64,000 nucleotides of DNA from Aliiglaciecola lipolytica (GCF_018860635.1 NZ_JAHKPT010000004.1:1-64000); one strand, 5' to 3'. Counted from the first letter of the stretch, positions 17,168-26,938 are shown. Program-made: numbers and translations. The notes: generated by a model from the letters alone, not told the origin.

Positions 17168-18703
17168 ATGGCACTCATTCGTCAGCAAGATTTAATTGAT
17201 AGCATTGAAGATGCATTACAATTTATTTCCTATTACCACCCTATAGATTATGTAAAAGCGGTTGAAGCAGCTTACAACAGAGAACAAAGTCAGGCAGCAA
17301 AAGACGCTATGGCTCAGATACTGATCAATTCTCGTATGTCAGCTGAAGGCAAACGTCCCCTTTGCCAAGATACGGGTATCGTAACTTGTTTTGTCAAAGT
17401 TGGAATGGGCGTGCAGTGGGATAAAACTGACATGACCATTCAACAAATGGTTGATGAGGGAACTCGTCGCGCTTACCTTAATCCAGATAATCCACTTCGA
17501 GCATCCATCGTATCTGATCCTGCCGGTGCTCGTAAAAACACTAAAGATAATACCCCAGCTGTAGTCCATATCGATATGGTACCAGGTGAAGGTATTGAAG
17601 TGATGATTGCGGCCAAAGGCGGCGGTTCTGAAAATAAATCAAAAATGGTTATGCTTAATCCAAGTGATGATATCGCTGATTGGGTGGTTAAAACTTTGCC
17701 AACCATGGGCGCGGGTTGGTGTCCTCCTGGCATGTTAGGTATAGGTATTGGAGGAACAGCCGAAAAAGCAGCGGTATTGGCCAAAGAAAGTTTAATGGAT
17801 CCCGTTGATATTCAAGAGTTAATGGAGCGGGGCGCTGAAACGACTGAAGAAAAACTGCGTTTAGATATTTTCAAAAAAGTAAATGACCTCGGTATTGGGG
17901 CGCAAGGTTTAGGCGGCTTGACAACAGTAGTCGATATTAAAATTAAATCAGTGCCAACCCACGCGGCTTCAAAACCCATCGCCATGATCCCCAACTGTGC
18001 CGCCACGCGACACGCACATTTTCACCTTGATGGCAGCGGACCCGCAGAATTGACGCCACCTAAATTAGAAGACTGGCCAGATATTACTTGGGAAGTGGGC
18101 GACAATACCCGTCGTGTAAATCTCGATACTGTCACAAAAGAAGATATTTTGGACTGGAAAGTCGGAGAAACCGTTTTACTCTCAGGCAAAATGTTGACTG
18201 GTCGTGATGCCGCCCATAAACGTATTCAAACCATGATGGATAATGGTGAGGGTTTACCGGAAGGGGTTGACCTAACTAATCGCTTTATTTATTACGTGGG
18301 GCCTGTTGATGCAGTGGGTGATGAAGCCGTTGGTCCTGCAGGTCCAACAACCGCCACCCGTATGGATAAATTTACCGACATGATGCTGGAAAAAACCGGT
18401 TTAATGGGGATGATAGGTAAAGCCGAACGAGGACCTGCTACTGTTGATAGTATTGCTAAACACAAAGCGGTCTATTTAATGGCAGTGGGCGGCGCGGCCT
18501 ATTTGGTATCAAAAGCGATCAAAAAATCCCGTGTTGTTGCTTTCGAAGACTTAGGAATGGAAGCAATTTACGAATTTGATGTTGAAGATATGCCAGTAAC
18601 CGTTGCCGTGGATAGTACCGGAGCTAATGCTCACGAGACTGGTCCTGCAATTTGGAAAGTGAAAATAGAAGATTTAAACAAGAAGTTAGAATCCTCTAAA
18701 TAA
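17168..18703 (+). CDS. Class I fumarate hydratase (iron-sulfur, FumA/FumB type)
   Basis: It catalyses reversible hydration of fumarate to L-malate in the TCA cycle. The 511-residue single chain fuses the alpha and beta domains of class I fumarases. The likely [4Fe-4S] ligands are Cys66 (RPLCQDTG), Cys185 (GWCPPGML) and Cys277 (PNCAATRHAHF). Further family blocks are GGGSENKSKMVMLNPSD and KMLTGRDAAHKRI, and the C-terminal domain carries YYVGPVDAVGDEAVGPAGPT. E. coli has two such paralogues, A and B, so the letter is not assigned. It is a single gene with its own leader, closed by a hairpin. Confidence 0.95.
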   Translation: MALIRQQDLIDSIEDALQFISYYHPIDYVKAVEAAYNREQSQAAKDAMAQILINSRMSAEGKRPLCQDTGIVTCFVKVGMGVQWDKTDMTIQQMVDEGTRRAYLNPDNPLRASIVSDPAGARKNTKDNTPAVVHIDMVPGEGIEVMIAAKGGGSENKSKMVMLNPSDDIADWVVKTLPTMGAGWCPPGMLGIGIGGTAEKAAVLAKESLMDPVDIQELMERGAETTEEKLRLDIFKKVNDLGIGAQGLGGLTTVVDIKIKSVPTHAASKPIAMIPNCAATRHAHFHLDGSGPAELTPPKLEDWPDITWEVGDNTRRVNLDTVTKEDILDWKVGETVLLSGKMLTGRDAAHKRIQTMMDNGEGLPEGVDLTNRFIYYVGPVDAVGDEAVGPAGPTTATRMDKFTDMMLEKTGLMGMIGKAERGPATVDSIAKHKAVYLMAVGGAAYLVSKAIKKSRVVAFEDLGMEAIYEFDVEDMPVTVAVDSTGANAHETGPAIWKVKIEDLNKKLESSK

Positions 18704-18712
18704 AAGCTACAA

Positions 18713-18738
18713 AAGTGCATCCTGTCTAGGATGCACTT
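18713..18738 (+). terminator. Hairpin after fumarase
   Basis: AAGTGCATCCT and AGGATGCACTT make a perfect 11-bp stem with a 4-nt loop, 9 bases after the stop codon. No T run follows, so it may be a stabilising 3' hairpin or a weak terminator. Confidence 0.55.
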
Positions 18739-18799
18739 AATCTACCTTGTCAAAAACTTCGTCATTTAAGCCAGTCATTTAGAATTAGAATCCATTAAT

Positions 18800-20278
18800 A
18801 TGAATTTAGATTTAGATCAAAATACCATTTTACTGTTAATCAGTGCCGCTTTTTTAGGGTTATTGTTAGGGGCATTGATAACCAATGTTATTAATCGTCA
18901 AAAGCATTTAGCTGAAAAGAAGCAAGAGCAACTGCAACAGGATCAAAATCGACAACAACTAGAAAATCAAATACTGCAACAGCATGACGAATTAGAAAAA
19001 ATGCAGTTAAGAATTGATGAGGCCCACCAACAACAACTTGTGGCACAACGAAAATTTGGTGAGCTCGAACAAAAAAACCTGCAAATAGAACAATTAACTA
19101 TACAGCTTGCTACTTGGCAGGAAAATGCCCAAAAAGCCAACGACAAGTCAAATAAGTACTATTCACAACTAGAGTCTCAAGCGGCTAGCTTTGCTCAAGA
19201 ACGTATAGCCTTAGAAGACAAACTAGATTTACTTGCCAGTGCTGAAAAGCGTTTGCAGGAACAATTTGAAAATTTGGCGAATAAAATATTTGAACAAAAA
19301 CAAGAGAAGTTTACACAATCAAGTAAAGCCGGATTGGACGCTCTTTTAACGCCACTGAAAGAGCAAATCGAAGGTTTTAAAAAGCAAGTTTCCGATCAGT
19401 ATGTAAAAGAAGGGCAAGAGCGAGCTTCCCTTAAAACTGAGATTTTAGGACTCAAAGAACTCAATCAACAAATTACCCAAGAAGCAGCAGCTTTGACCAA
19501 GGCCTTGAAGGGCGATAATAAACAACAGGGTAATTGGGGTGAGGTTGTTCTAGAGCGCATTTTGACTGAATCTGGTTTACGTGAGGGACACGAGTTCGAT
19601 ACCCAAGTTAGCCTCAAGAATGAGTCGGGAAAACTGTATCAGCCAGACGTAGTGGTGCACTTACCTAACGACAAAGACATTGTTGTCGATTCTAAAGTGT
19701 CCCTTGCAGATTATGAACGCTATTTTAATTGTCAAGATGATGAGGTTGCCCGTAAACAATTTTTGCAAGCTCATACTAATTCTATTCGTAATCATATTAA
19801 GGAGCTGGGGAAAAAGGATTATCAAGATTTAAAAGGCATTCGCACACTCGATTATGTGTTGATGTTTATCCCCATAGAGTCTGCATTTTTAGTGGCCATC
19901 GACCAAGCGCCAGAGCTGGTAAAACTGGCACTGGATAATAATATTATGTTAGTTAGCCCAACTAATTTATTGGTGGCGCTGCGCACTATAAATAACATTT
20001 GGCAATACGAATACCAAAACCAAAATGCACAAAAAATCGCAACTCAAGCTGGTAAGCTTTACGACAAGTTTCATGGCTTTGTGGACGATATTGAAAAAAT
20101 CAGTAAGTCTGTAGATACTGTGCAAAAACACGTTGATGCAGCAACCAATAAGTTAGTCTCTGGTAAAGGCAACCTTGTTCGCCAAATCGAACAGTTCCGT
20201 CATCTTGGAGTACAAACCAATAAACGCCTCAATCAAGCATTAGTAGAACAGGCAGAAGACGATTTAGACGAAACCTAA
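18800..20278 (+). CDS. rmuC: DNA recombination protein RmuC
   Basis: RmuC limits recombination at inverted repeats and is predicted to be nuclease-like (PD-(D/E)XK fold). The 492-residue protein has one N-terminal membrane helix (about 10-30, LLLISAAFLGLLLGALI), then a long Gln/Glu-rich coiled coil (about 35-220), then the RmuC domain (about 225-450). Recognisable domain blocks are GNWGEVVLERILTESGLREG, QPDVVVHLP, VVDSKVSLADYERY and MFIPIESAF. The architecture resembles E. coli RmuC. The tail after about 455 is variable and acidic. No partner gene is nearby. Confidence 0.95.
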   Translation: MNLDLDQNTILLLISAAFLGLLLGALITNVINRQKHLAEKKQEQLQQDQNRQQLENQILQQHDELEKMQLRIDEAHQQQLVAQRKFGELEQKNLQIEQLTIQLATWQENAQKANDKSNKYYSQLESQAASFAQERIALEDKLDLLASAEKRLQEQFENLANKIFEQKQEKFTQSSKAGLDALLTPLKEQIEGFKKQVSDQYVKEGQERASLKTEILGLKELNQQITQEAAALTKALKGDNKQQGNWGEVVLERILTESGLREGHEFDTQVSLKNESGKLYQPDVVVHLPNDKDIVVDSKVSLADYERYFNCQDDEVARKQFLQAHTNSIRNHIKELGKKDYQDLKGIRTLDYVLMFIPIESAFLVAIDQAPELVKLALDNNIMLVSPTNLLVALRTINNIWQYEYQNQNAQKIATQAGKLYDKFHGFVDDIEKISKSVDTVQKHVDAATNKLVSGKGNLVRQIEQFRHLGVQTNKRLNQALVEQAEDDLDET

Positions 20279-20308
20279 ATGTTGCAACAAAGCACTTTAG
20301 CGATAGGT

Positions 20309-20584
20309 TTACAGCTGGAATTTACGCTCAATCCAGAGTAGCGAAATCACAATAATGAATAACCACCAAAATGGCAATTTTGATAATGTTTTTGCATGTT
20401 GTTGTGGGACATTAATTTAGCTACTGTCTGCGAAAATAAATAATCCTAAACCACTATTTACTGTGTTACTCAAGGCACTTTGCTGAGAGTCTGATCACGA
20501 AAGCAATGCCTGCCAATCTAGCTGAAATAATGACACTTGGTATATGCTTGGAGGGCGAGTATTAACACTATCACGAGAATTTAA
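20309..20584 (-). pseudogene. Decayed 3' remnant of a membrane-protein gene
   Basis: One minus-strand frame reads like protein over 92 codons but is broken by two in-frame stops: TGA at 20495-20497 and TAA at 20417-20419. The last part encodes a hydrophobic helix with flanking charge (LPFWWLFIIVISLLWIERKF) before a final TAA at 20309-20311, typical of a C-terminal membrane anchor. Earlier segments include RPPSIYQVSLFQLDWQALLS and GLGLFIFADSS. No start codon or upstream part is present. The parent family is not identified. The remaining bases of this 422-base gap hold the rimO terminator. Confidence 0.4.
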
Positions 20585-20615
20585 TTAGACTGAGTTAACC
20601 GCAAGATTTTATGAA

Positions 20616-20647
20616 TATTAAAAATAGATAGGGCTGATTTACAGCCC
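20616..20647 (-). terminator. Terminator after rimO
   Basis: On the minus strand GGGCTG-TAAAT-CAGCCC is followed by TATCTATTTTT. The 6-bp GC-rich stem with a T-rich tail lies about 55 bases beyond the rimO stop codon. Confidence 0.7.
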
Positions 20648-20700
20648 GCAAATTAATTTTAAAATTTTGTTGGGATCAGAATGTTACTAAGTTCGAAGGG

Positions 20701-22107
20701 TTAGTCTTCTACCTTTACTGCCCACATATCGTGCTCGTCTGCGTGAATAATTTGGCCCCAAATTAGATCGCCAGGATTGACGTCAAATTCATCTGTTAAA
20801 TAAACTTGCCCATCTATTTCTGGAGCATCGGCGAAACAGCGACCTACAGCTCCTTCACTTGTCACTTCATCAATCAGAATTTGGTATTCCAAACCTATTT
20901 TTTGTTGTAGTTTTTCAGCGCTAATTTGCGACTGAAGCGCCATGAAGCGTTCAAAACGCTCCTGTTTAACTGTTTCGGAAACTGGATCAGGCAAATCGTT
21001 AGCCTTGGCACCTTCCACGTCGGAGTATTTGAAACAACCAACTCTATCTAGCTGAGCTTCGGTTAAGAAGTCTAAAAGTTGTTGAAATTCTTCTTCTGTT
21101 TCACCTGGAAAACCGACAATAAAGGTTGAGCGTATAATTAATTGTGGACATATAGCACGCCAAGCTTTGATCCGTTCGAGGGTTTTTTCGGCAGCCGCAG
21201 GACGCTTCATCAGCTTTAAAATTCGCGGCGTCGCATGTTGAAAAGGAATATCTAAATAAGGCAGTATTTTGCCTTCAGCCATAAGCGGGATCACTTTATC
21301 AACAGAAGGATAGGGGTATACATAGTGCAATCGTACCCAAATTCCCATTTCAGCTAATTTTTTGCATAACCCCAACATGTCGGTTTTTACCGGCATACCA
21401 TCCCAGAACCCTGTTTGATACTTAACGTCAACGCCGTAAGCGCTGGTATCTTGGGAGATAACCAATAACTCTTTTACACCTGCATTTTTTAAGCGTGTGG
21501 CTTCATCTAACACTTCTCCCACAGGACGACTGACTAAGTCACCGCGCATGGATGGGATGATGCAAAAGGTGCATCTGTGATTACAGCCCTCGGATATTTT
21601 CAAATAGGCATAATGTTTTGGCGTTAATTTAATCCCATGATCTGGCACTAATTGCATGAAAGGGTCGTGTTGGGGTTTTGGCAGATGCGCATGCACCTGT
21701 TCCACCACACTTTCGTATGCATGGGGACCGGTAATAGCCAAAACATTAGGATGCACTTCGCGAATTTCGTCTTCTTTGACGCCTAAACAACCGGTAACAA
21801 TGACCTTACCATTTTCAGCTAATGCTTCACCGATGGTATCTAATGACTCTTGTACAGCTGAATCGATAAAACCACAGGTATTTACAATCACTAATTCAGC
21901 GTCATTGTAGGTTGGTACAACGTCGTAACCTTCGGTGCGTAATTGCGTCAAGATACGTTCTGAGTCAACTAAATTTTTGGGGCAGCCCAGGCTAACAAAC
22001 CCTATCTTCGTTCCCGAAGTCACTTTATTTACGTTATTTGATTCCAAGACTTTCACTGGTGTTTCTAGGGTAGTGGTTTGCTTGGGGTTAACAATTTCTA
22101 CGGTCAT
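20701..22107 (-). CDS. rimO: Ribosomal protein S12 methylthiotransferase RimO
   Basis: RimO is a radical SAM enzyme with two [4Fe-4S] clusters that adds a methylthio group to the conserved aspartate of ribosomal protein S12. The 468-residue product has the N-terminal UPF0004 domain ([35 protein letters not shown], giving three cluster cysteines), the radical SAM core with the CxxxCxxC motif in [13 protein letters not shown], and a C-terminal TRAM domain. The [12 protein letters not shown] wording is diagnostic for RimO rather than MiaB. About 30 N-terminal residues precede the domain, slightly more than in E. coli; a later start is possible. Confidence 0.96.
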   Translation of the reverse strand: MTVEIVNPKQTTTLETPVKVLESNNVNKVTSGTKIGFVSLGCPKNLVDSERILTQLRTEGYDVVPTYNDAELVIVNTCGFIDSAVQESLDTIGEALAENGKVIVTGCLGVKEDEIREVHPNVLAITGPHAYESVVEQVHAHLPKPQHDPFMQLVPDHGIKLTPKHYAYLKISEGCNHRCTFCIIPSMRGDLVSRPVGEVLDEATRLKNAGVKELLVISQDTSAYGVDVKYQTGFWDGMPVKTDMLGLCKKLAEMGIWVRLHYVYPYPSVDKVIPLMAEGKILPYLDIPFQHATPRILKLMKRPAAAEKTLERIKAWRAICPQLIIRSTFIVGFPGETEEEFQQLLDFLTEAQLDRVGCFKYSDVEGAKANDLPDPVSETVKQERFERFMALQSQISAEKLQQKIGLEYQILIDEVTSEGAVGRCFADAPEIDGQVYLTDEFDVNPGDLIWGQIIHADEHDMWAVKVED

Positions 22108-22482
22108 CTTGTGCCTTGTGCTATAGCTGGTATTGCTTAAACGTTTCGGTTTAAGACTAATAAATGGTGGATTAACTCATGTTTAGCTGACTAAACGTTG
22201 TCTCGACGAGTCGGTACTTTAATACGCGGGATTATACAGGAATGTCATTGGTCGTGATAGTGATAGCGTTCAATCATCGCTATAAGCTTTAGGCCAGTAT
22301 ATGTGCCTAAGTGTTTAGGTTTGCTAATAACCATTTTCGTTTCAATTTTGTATTTCTGTTTGGCTGGTTTTTTCTTACTAATTCATTCTGTCTTGTGCTT
22401 AAAACTAGAAAGACTTAAACTCGCGTTATTGATTTCATACACCTGAACATTCAGGGTTGAATGTAATAAGAATAATTGAATC
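22108..22482. promoter_or_regulatory. Divergent intergenic region between rimO and the GGDEF-type gene
   Basis: No gene is seen in these 375 bases. Two small dyads are visible: GTTTAG-CTGA-CTAAAC at 22181-22196 and ATAGCG/CGCTAT at 22263-22283. Either could be an operator or a structured leader; neither matches a site I can name. Confidence 0.35.
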
Positions 22483-24318
22483 ATGCTAAATTGCTTTTCC
22501 CTTAAAAAGTGCGGGTTGGACGTTATCTTGAATATAAAATCCGTGTGCTTTTATTTCTTCATGTTTGGCCTGCTTAATTCCGCTGTTGTTTTCGCTGATC
22601 AAAATAAACAAGTCGCTGATTTTATTTTTGCCTCAAAAGTCAATACATATGATTGTCCTGAAGACGATGCAAATATTTCTATTGGTGAACACTTAAACCT
22701 TCCTGAAATAAACGACACACAACGTTTTCAATTAACCGTTATGAGGACTCATTGGCAAATTTGCGTTGGCAAACATGAGGAAGCCAAACAAGCGTTAATC
22801 GAACTGATTAATAATGCCGATGTGAATGAAGAAATGGAATATTACGCATCCGCTACTTATCAGCTGGGCTTTATCTATGATGTCCAAGAAAACTTGGAGC
22901 GATGTGAACTTTACGAACGCGCGGAGCAACTTTCCAAAAATAAATTTAAGGACATTCATTTAAGCGCGCAATTAGGCTTGATTACGGTCTGTCATGCTGA
23001 CATGGATGAAGGTGTAAAGCTGGGTAAAATGTATGCCTTATTAGAAACCTATGCTGTAAAGAATGATCAGGCAGCGTTAGCGCATATACACAATAATATT
23101 GGGCTATTATATGCCTCACTCGGACAACAAATTTTAGCCGCTGAACAGTTTCAAAAGTCTTATGAATTGGGGTTAAGCACGTACACCAGTTCCAACTTGT
23201 TGGCCACTCTCATGAGTGTGATCTCTTCACAAATGGCGAGCGGGAATTTTGAAAAAGCCGAACAAGCAATCCAAGAGTTTAAGAGAGTAAATATCTCTGT
23301 GGATACCGCGCTTTCTAACGTATGGTTGCACTTTGCTGAGGCCGGATATCATTATAGAACTAATAATATTGAGCAGTTACGTTATAGCTTGGCGAAGTGG
23401 AAAATCTACCTAGACTCAATTAACAGCTCAACATTTAACAGCTTATTTCGTTGGTATAGTGCTGTGGTGTGTTATGAAGATGAAGATATCAATTGCTTAA
23501 AACAGTTTTTAGAAGATGAAAAAAACACCAGCGATGGCTATAAAATATTCATCAATAGAAACAAAGATTACTTAAAATTTATTGTGCAAATACAGTTGTT
23601 TTTAGGTGATGTTGAAAACGCGCAAAAAGCCTTTGAAGCATTTTCAGATGTGATGATTAATAAGACTATTGAGCAGCAAGAATCAGGCAAAATATTGGGT
23701 GTGGCTAATTTACACAGTCAAATACAAAGTTTGGAGTCCAGTCTACAAGAATCGAGAAACGAACGTATTCAAACAATCGTCATAGTCGTCTGTGTGCTTT
23801 TGATCGTGGTCATCGCAATTGTGTTTTGGTTACGTCGCAGATACCTCAATAGTTTGTCCTTTGATTCGGTTACCAATTTATTAAATAGTAAAGCTGCGCT
23901 GGCAAAAATTCGTCGTGTACCTGAACCTTCGCCTGGCCGCGCTAATGCTTTAGCGTTATTTGATTTAGGTAACTTCCGAGATGTAAATCGTCAAATAGGT
24001 GCGACAAATAGTGAATTGGCGTTACAACAAATTTCGTCAACCCTTAGTCAGGTAACTCGCGATAGAGATATTTTAGGTCGATTTGCACCTGAACAATTTA
24101 TTGTGTGTTTAACTGACATAGAGGAAGATTCAGCCAAATCATTTTTTGAACGTATGAGATACGCTTTGGAAAGCACAATTTTAGGTGATCAACAAGGTCA
24201 GCAAGTGAGTATACGTTCAAGTATGAGCATATATATATCTAGCGGCACCTTCGATGATTTAGATGAAGTGCTTGATGACATGCTTCTGTCATTGGGTATT
24301 CAAACTGAGAGTGAATAA
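22483..24318 (+). CDS. TPR-repeat membrane protein with degenerate GGDEF domain
   Basis: A 611-residue protein. An N-terminal hydrophobic signal (about 22-38) leads to a periplasmic helical region with TPR-like repeats (for example AALAHIHNNIGLLYASLGQQ and the following QFQKSYELG). A coiled linker and one membrane helix (about 430-450, IVIVVCVLLIVVIAIVFW) follow, then a cytoplasmic domain (about 455-607) of GGDEF fold. The opening FDSVTNLLNSKAAL matches the usual fold entry, but the signature loop reads RFAPEQF (about 531-537) instead of GG(D/E)EF. Diguanylate cyclase activity is therefore unlikely and a regulatory or GTP/c-di-GMP sensing role more probable. It may be cotranscribed with the DUF2919 gene 54 bases downstream. 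Confidence 0.82.
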   Translation: MLNCFSLKKCGLDVILNIKSVCFYFFMFGLLNSAVVFADQNKQVADFIFASKVNTYDCPEDDANISIGEHLNLPEINDTQRFQLTVMRTHWQICVGKHEEAKQALIELINNADVNEEMEYYASATYQLGFIYDVQENLERCELYERAEQLSKNKFKDIHLSAQLGLITVCHADMDEGVKLGKMYALLETYAVKNDQAALAHIHNNIGLLYASLGQQILAAEQFQKSYELGLSTYTSSNLLATLMSVISSQMASGNFEKAEQAIQEFKRVNISVDTALSNVWLHFAEAGYHYRTNNIEQLRYSLAKWKIYLDSINSSTFNSLFRWYSAVVCYEDEDINCLKQFLEDEKNTSDGYKIFINRNKDYLKFIVQIQLFLGDVENAQKAFEAFSDVMINKTIEQQESGKILGVANLHSQIQSLESSLQESRNERIQTIVIVVCVLLIVVIAIVFWLRRRYLNSLSFDSVTNLLNSKAALAKIRRVPEPSPGRANALALFDLGNFRDVNRQIGATNSELALQQISSTLSQVTRDRDILGRFAPEQFIVCLTDIEEDSAKSFFERMRYALESTILGDQQGQQVSIRSSMSIYISSGTFDDLDEVLDDMLLSLGIQTESE

Positions 24319-24372
24319 AGGGTTGTTGCATTTGGCTGCGATGCCTGTGTCTAGCATTAAAAAATAGGTAAC

Positions 24373-24858
24373 ATGTCGAAATTATTATTACCCTTGAGTC
24401 AATACGATGAAGCCGGACGCATTAGACCTCCACGGTTCTTTTGGTGGTGCTGTTTATTTCTTGCCAAAAGCTACGTGATTTTTATTTTGTCTCTAAGTAA
24501 TTTCCGCGATGCTGATGGCTTATTAGAAATATTTTACCCGCAAAAGAATGAACTGTTTATTGGTTTCGGAATTGGTGGTGGCGCGCTGCTCGCGATAATT
24601 ATTGTGGCTTATAGAGAAAAGTGGTGGGACACAAAATGGCAATTTATCAGACGACTAATTAAACCTTGTTTGATTCTAACCGTGATTTTGGATTTGCTCC
24701 ATCAAATACAAATTTCTTTGAGCCAACATTGGCAATTTTCTTGGGCGGTAGCGACCTTGTTTTTATTTGATTTAGTGGTGTTATATTGGATTTTCAAAAG
24801 TCGTCATTTACGTTACATGATTGCAGATTGGGCCGATAACCAGCCCGTATCTTCTTAA
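24373..24858 (+). CDS. DUF2919 (YfeZ-like) membrane protein
   Basis: A 161-residue inner-membrane protein with about four hydrophobic segments (near 25-43, 60-80, 95-113 and 122-142). The N-terminal pattern YDEAGRIRPPRFFWW fits the DUF2919/YfeZ family, in which a short soluble lead ends with a Pro-Pro-Arg/Leu motif before the first helix. The function of this family is unknown. It lies directly after the TPR-GGDEF gene and converges on the next gene, with only 19 bases between the two stop codons. No ORF-internal anomaly is seen. Confidence 0.78.
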   Translation: MSKLLLPLSQYDEAGRIRPPRFFWWCCLFLAKSYVIFILSLSNFRDADGLLEIFYPQKNELFIGFGIGGGALLAIIIVAYREKWWDTKWQFIRRLIKPCLILTVILDLLHQIQISLSQHWQFSWAVATLFLFDLVVLYWIFKSRHLRYMIADWADNQPVSS

Positions 24859-24877
24859 ACTGACTTTCTTTATTATT

Positions 24878-25291
24878 TTATTGAACGCTATTTCCAACGG
24901 CTTGTTGAAAGTAGTCTTGCACACTGATTTGGCTGTCATTGACCAATCTTTGATAACAGATGCCGGCAAATGCATAAGACTTACCTGAATATTCCATAAC
25001 CACGTAAGGGGCATCTTTGTCAGATTCATCATAGCGCCAATTTCCACCCACAAGCTGTTTAAATATTTCACCTATATATGCACCGTAAATATTAGATATT
25101 GTGAATACAGCATCATTTTCCAATGCTTGATCTTTGTATTTTTCAATCCAAGCTAAAATCACATCGTCCACTAAAGCGATACTTTCAACTGTGCCATCCA
25201 AAACCAGTTTAAATTCATCCAATGTTGTATCAATCGCGTTTTGGGCACTGTCTGCCATTAATTGATTGAGTTCGTCTTGGGTCATACGCAT
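24878..25291 (-). CDS. Conserved hypothetical protein, 137 residues
   Basis: This is a soluble acidic protein with no signal peptide. The first half is probably helical (DELNQLMADSAQNAIDTTLD), and the second half has a distinct motif region, FTISNIYGAYIGEIFKQLVG followed by a Trp-containing strand and YSGKSYAFAGICYQRL. That region resembles proteins annotated only as hypothetical in marine gammaproteobacteria, and I do not recognise a named domain. It may start at the first ATG (25291) or the third codon (25285); both fit. It is transcribed alone, convergent with the DUF2919 gene. Confidence 0.65.
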   Translation of the reverse strand: MRMTQDELNQLMADSAQNAIDTTLDEFKLVLDGTVESIALVDDVILAWIEKYKDQALENDAVFTISNIYGAYIGEIFKQLVGGNWRYDESDKDAPYVVMEYSGKSYAFAGICYQRLVNDSQISVQDYFQQAVGNSVQ

Positions 25292-25514
25292 GAAGTATCC
25301 TTAATTATTATTCGTGTCACTAAACTAATACCTTGATTGTGGCGACATAATTACCTTTTGTCTAATTTTCCAATCCAATTAAGCATCGGTTATCTAGGTA
25401 TCGGCAATATGCCCAATTTCTTTTCTTTAATAGTAATGAATTCCAATTCCAACATTTATCAAGGTGAAATGTGGTTGTGTTGATCTCAAAATGATTAGAT
25501 GGCGTATCTTTGAT

Positions 25515-26156
25515 ATGAAATATGCTTTTATATTGCCAACAACCGCTTTATTCGCGTTAGGTTTAATCGCTAGCCTAGTGCACTTTGATATTATTCCGGC
25601 GGGAATTACAATTCTTGAAAATCTAAAATCAGCTTTTGGAGAGTACTTTTACACCCTCATTTTCTTCATTATTTTAGCTGAATCAATTGTCTATGTGGGG
25701 TTCTATTTTCCAGGTCAATTTTTCGCGGTGGTGTTGGTTATTGTATCCAAGCCTAATTTAGAGGATATTCTATATTTGACCATAGCAATGGTTTTAGCCG
25801 CAACCTTGGGCTCTTTTCTTAACTACCAATTAGGCCGCTTAAATAGTAAGTCAAGTTCGTCTGATTCCGCGACTAATTTACGTTCATTATTACTGGCCAT
25901 GGTACATATTAATTCACTGGCATTTTTTATGTTTAACCAAGGCGCTAACAAACGACCGTCAAAAGTGGTTTGGTTAGCGGGATTGCTTAATTTACCCTAT
26001 TACTTAATATTGATAACCTCAACTGCACTATTAAGCGAAGAAATAATGCAGGTCGCGGAGAGCACCTGGTTAATGGTGTCGATTGTATTAATTTGGTTGT
26101 TCGTGGCTATTATTTTAGATATTAAAAAAGCCCGAGTGAGCAACCGGCTAACATGA
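25515..26156 (+). CDS. DedA/SNARE-associated-like membrane protein
   Basis: A membrane protein of 213 residues from this start. It has about five hydrophobic stretches and the DedA-type pattern of a Glu near the start of a helix (AESIVYVGFYFPGQF), a Pro-containing re-entrant-like segment and a following helix ending LNYQLGR. DedA proteins are membrane flippases or transporters linked to undecaprenyl phosphate and membrane homeostasis. The Ser-rich stretch near residue 115 is unusual. The frame is open from GTG 25464 with an in-frame ATG at 25491; I favour ATG 25515 because the hydrophobic N-terminus starts there, but no start has a convincing ribosome-binding site. Confidence 0.7.
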   Translation: MKYAFILPTTALFALGLIASLVHFDIIPAGITILENLKSAFGEYFYTLIFFIILAESIVYVGFYFPGQFFAVVLVIVSKPNLEDILYLTIAMVLAATLGSFLNYQLGRLNSKSSSSDSATNLRSLLLAMVHINSLAFFMFNQGANKRPSKVVWLAGLLNLPYYLILITSTALLSEEIMQVAESTWLMVSIVLIWLFVAIILDIKKARVSNRLT

Positions 26157-26161
26157 GCAGT

Positions 26162-26938
26162 TTAGCTTGATAAAAACTTATTAATTGCTCGTGATGCAGC
26201 AAAAAAACCAAAACATGCGGTCACTGAAACGGATGCCCCAAAGCCGCTATTACAATCCAGTCTTGCGCTATTTTGAGTCTCAGATTTTTGGCAAGACACA
26301 CTGCCATCACCTTGAGGGTAGCGCAGTTGTTCAGTGGAATAGACACACTCTACGGCAAATCGACGTTTGGGATTTTGACTGAAATTGTGAAAGCGCCTTA
26401 ACTGATTGCGAAGTTTCGCCGCAAGGGGGTCTTGAACGGTTTTTGACAAGTCTGCGATGGTGATTTTGGTTGGGTCGATTTGACCGCCAGCCCCTCCGGT
26501 ACTAATTATCTTAATTTTATTTCGTTTACAATGGGCTATCAAAGCGGCTTTTGCAGGCACGCTGTCAATTGCATCAATGACATAATCAAATCCATTGTTC
26601 ATATATTCATTTAAGTTGTCTGGGGTGACAAAATCTTCAATGCAATTTACATTACAATCAGGGTTAATTTGCTTTATTCGTGCAGCCATTACTTCCACTT
26701 TCGCTTCGCCAACGGTGTCGGTTAGGGCATGAATTTGGCGATTAGTGTTAGTGGTACAAATATCATCTAGGTCGATTAAGGTGATATTACCTACTGCTGT
26801 GCGGGCTAAAGCCTCAGCTGCCCAAGTTCCCACACCACCAATGCCGACCACACAAAAATGAGCGTCTTTTAGACGCTGTGTTTCGGTTAAACCATAAAGT
26901 CTTTCAGTGCCGCCAAAGCGAGATTTTTGTTCCTGCAT
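26162..26938 (-). CDS. tcdA: tRNA threonylcarbamoyladenosine dehydratase TcdA (CsdL)
   Basis: TcdA is an E1-like enzyme that uses ATP to cyclise t6A37 of ANN-decoding tRNAs to ct6A. The 258-residue protein has the adenylation nucleotide motif GIGGVGTWAAEALAR (about 32-46), the DLDDICTTNTNRQIHA block, and DAIDSVPAKAALI. A C-terminal hydrophobic segment (SVSVTACFGFFAA) matches the membrane-associated tail of E. coli TcdA. Cys residues near YSTEQ are in the expected region. The gene is convergent with the DedA-like gene, five bases apart, and has no close partner; csdA/csdE are not seen in this window. Confidence 0.93.
   Translation of the reverse strand: MQEQKSRFGGTERLYGLTETQRLKDAHFCVVGIGGVGTWAAEALARTAVGNITLIDLDDICTTNTNRQIHALTDTVGEAKVEVMAARIKQINPDCNVNCIEDFVTPDNLNEYMNNGFDYVIDAIDSVPAKAALIAHCKRNKIKIISTGGAGGQIDPTKITIADLSKTVQDPLAAKLRNQLRRFHNFSQNPKRRFAVECVYSTEQLRYPQGDGSVSCQKSETQNSARLDCNSGFGASVSVTACFGFFAASRAINKFLSS

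Noticed and set aside
20279-20700. A regulatory RNA in the rmuC-rimO gap
   Set aside because: The only structure is the rimO terminator, and the rest reads better as a decayed coding frame.
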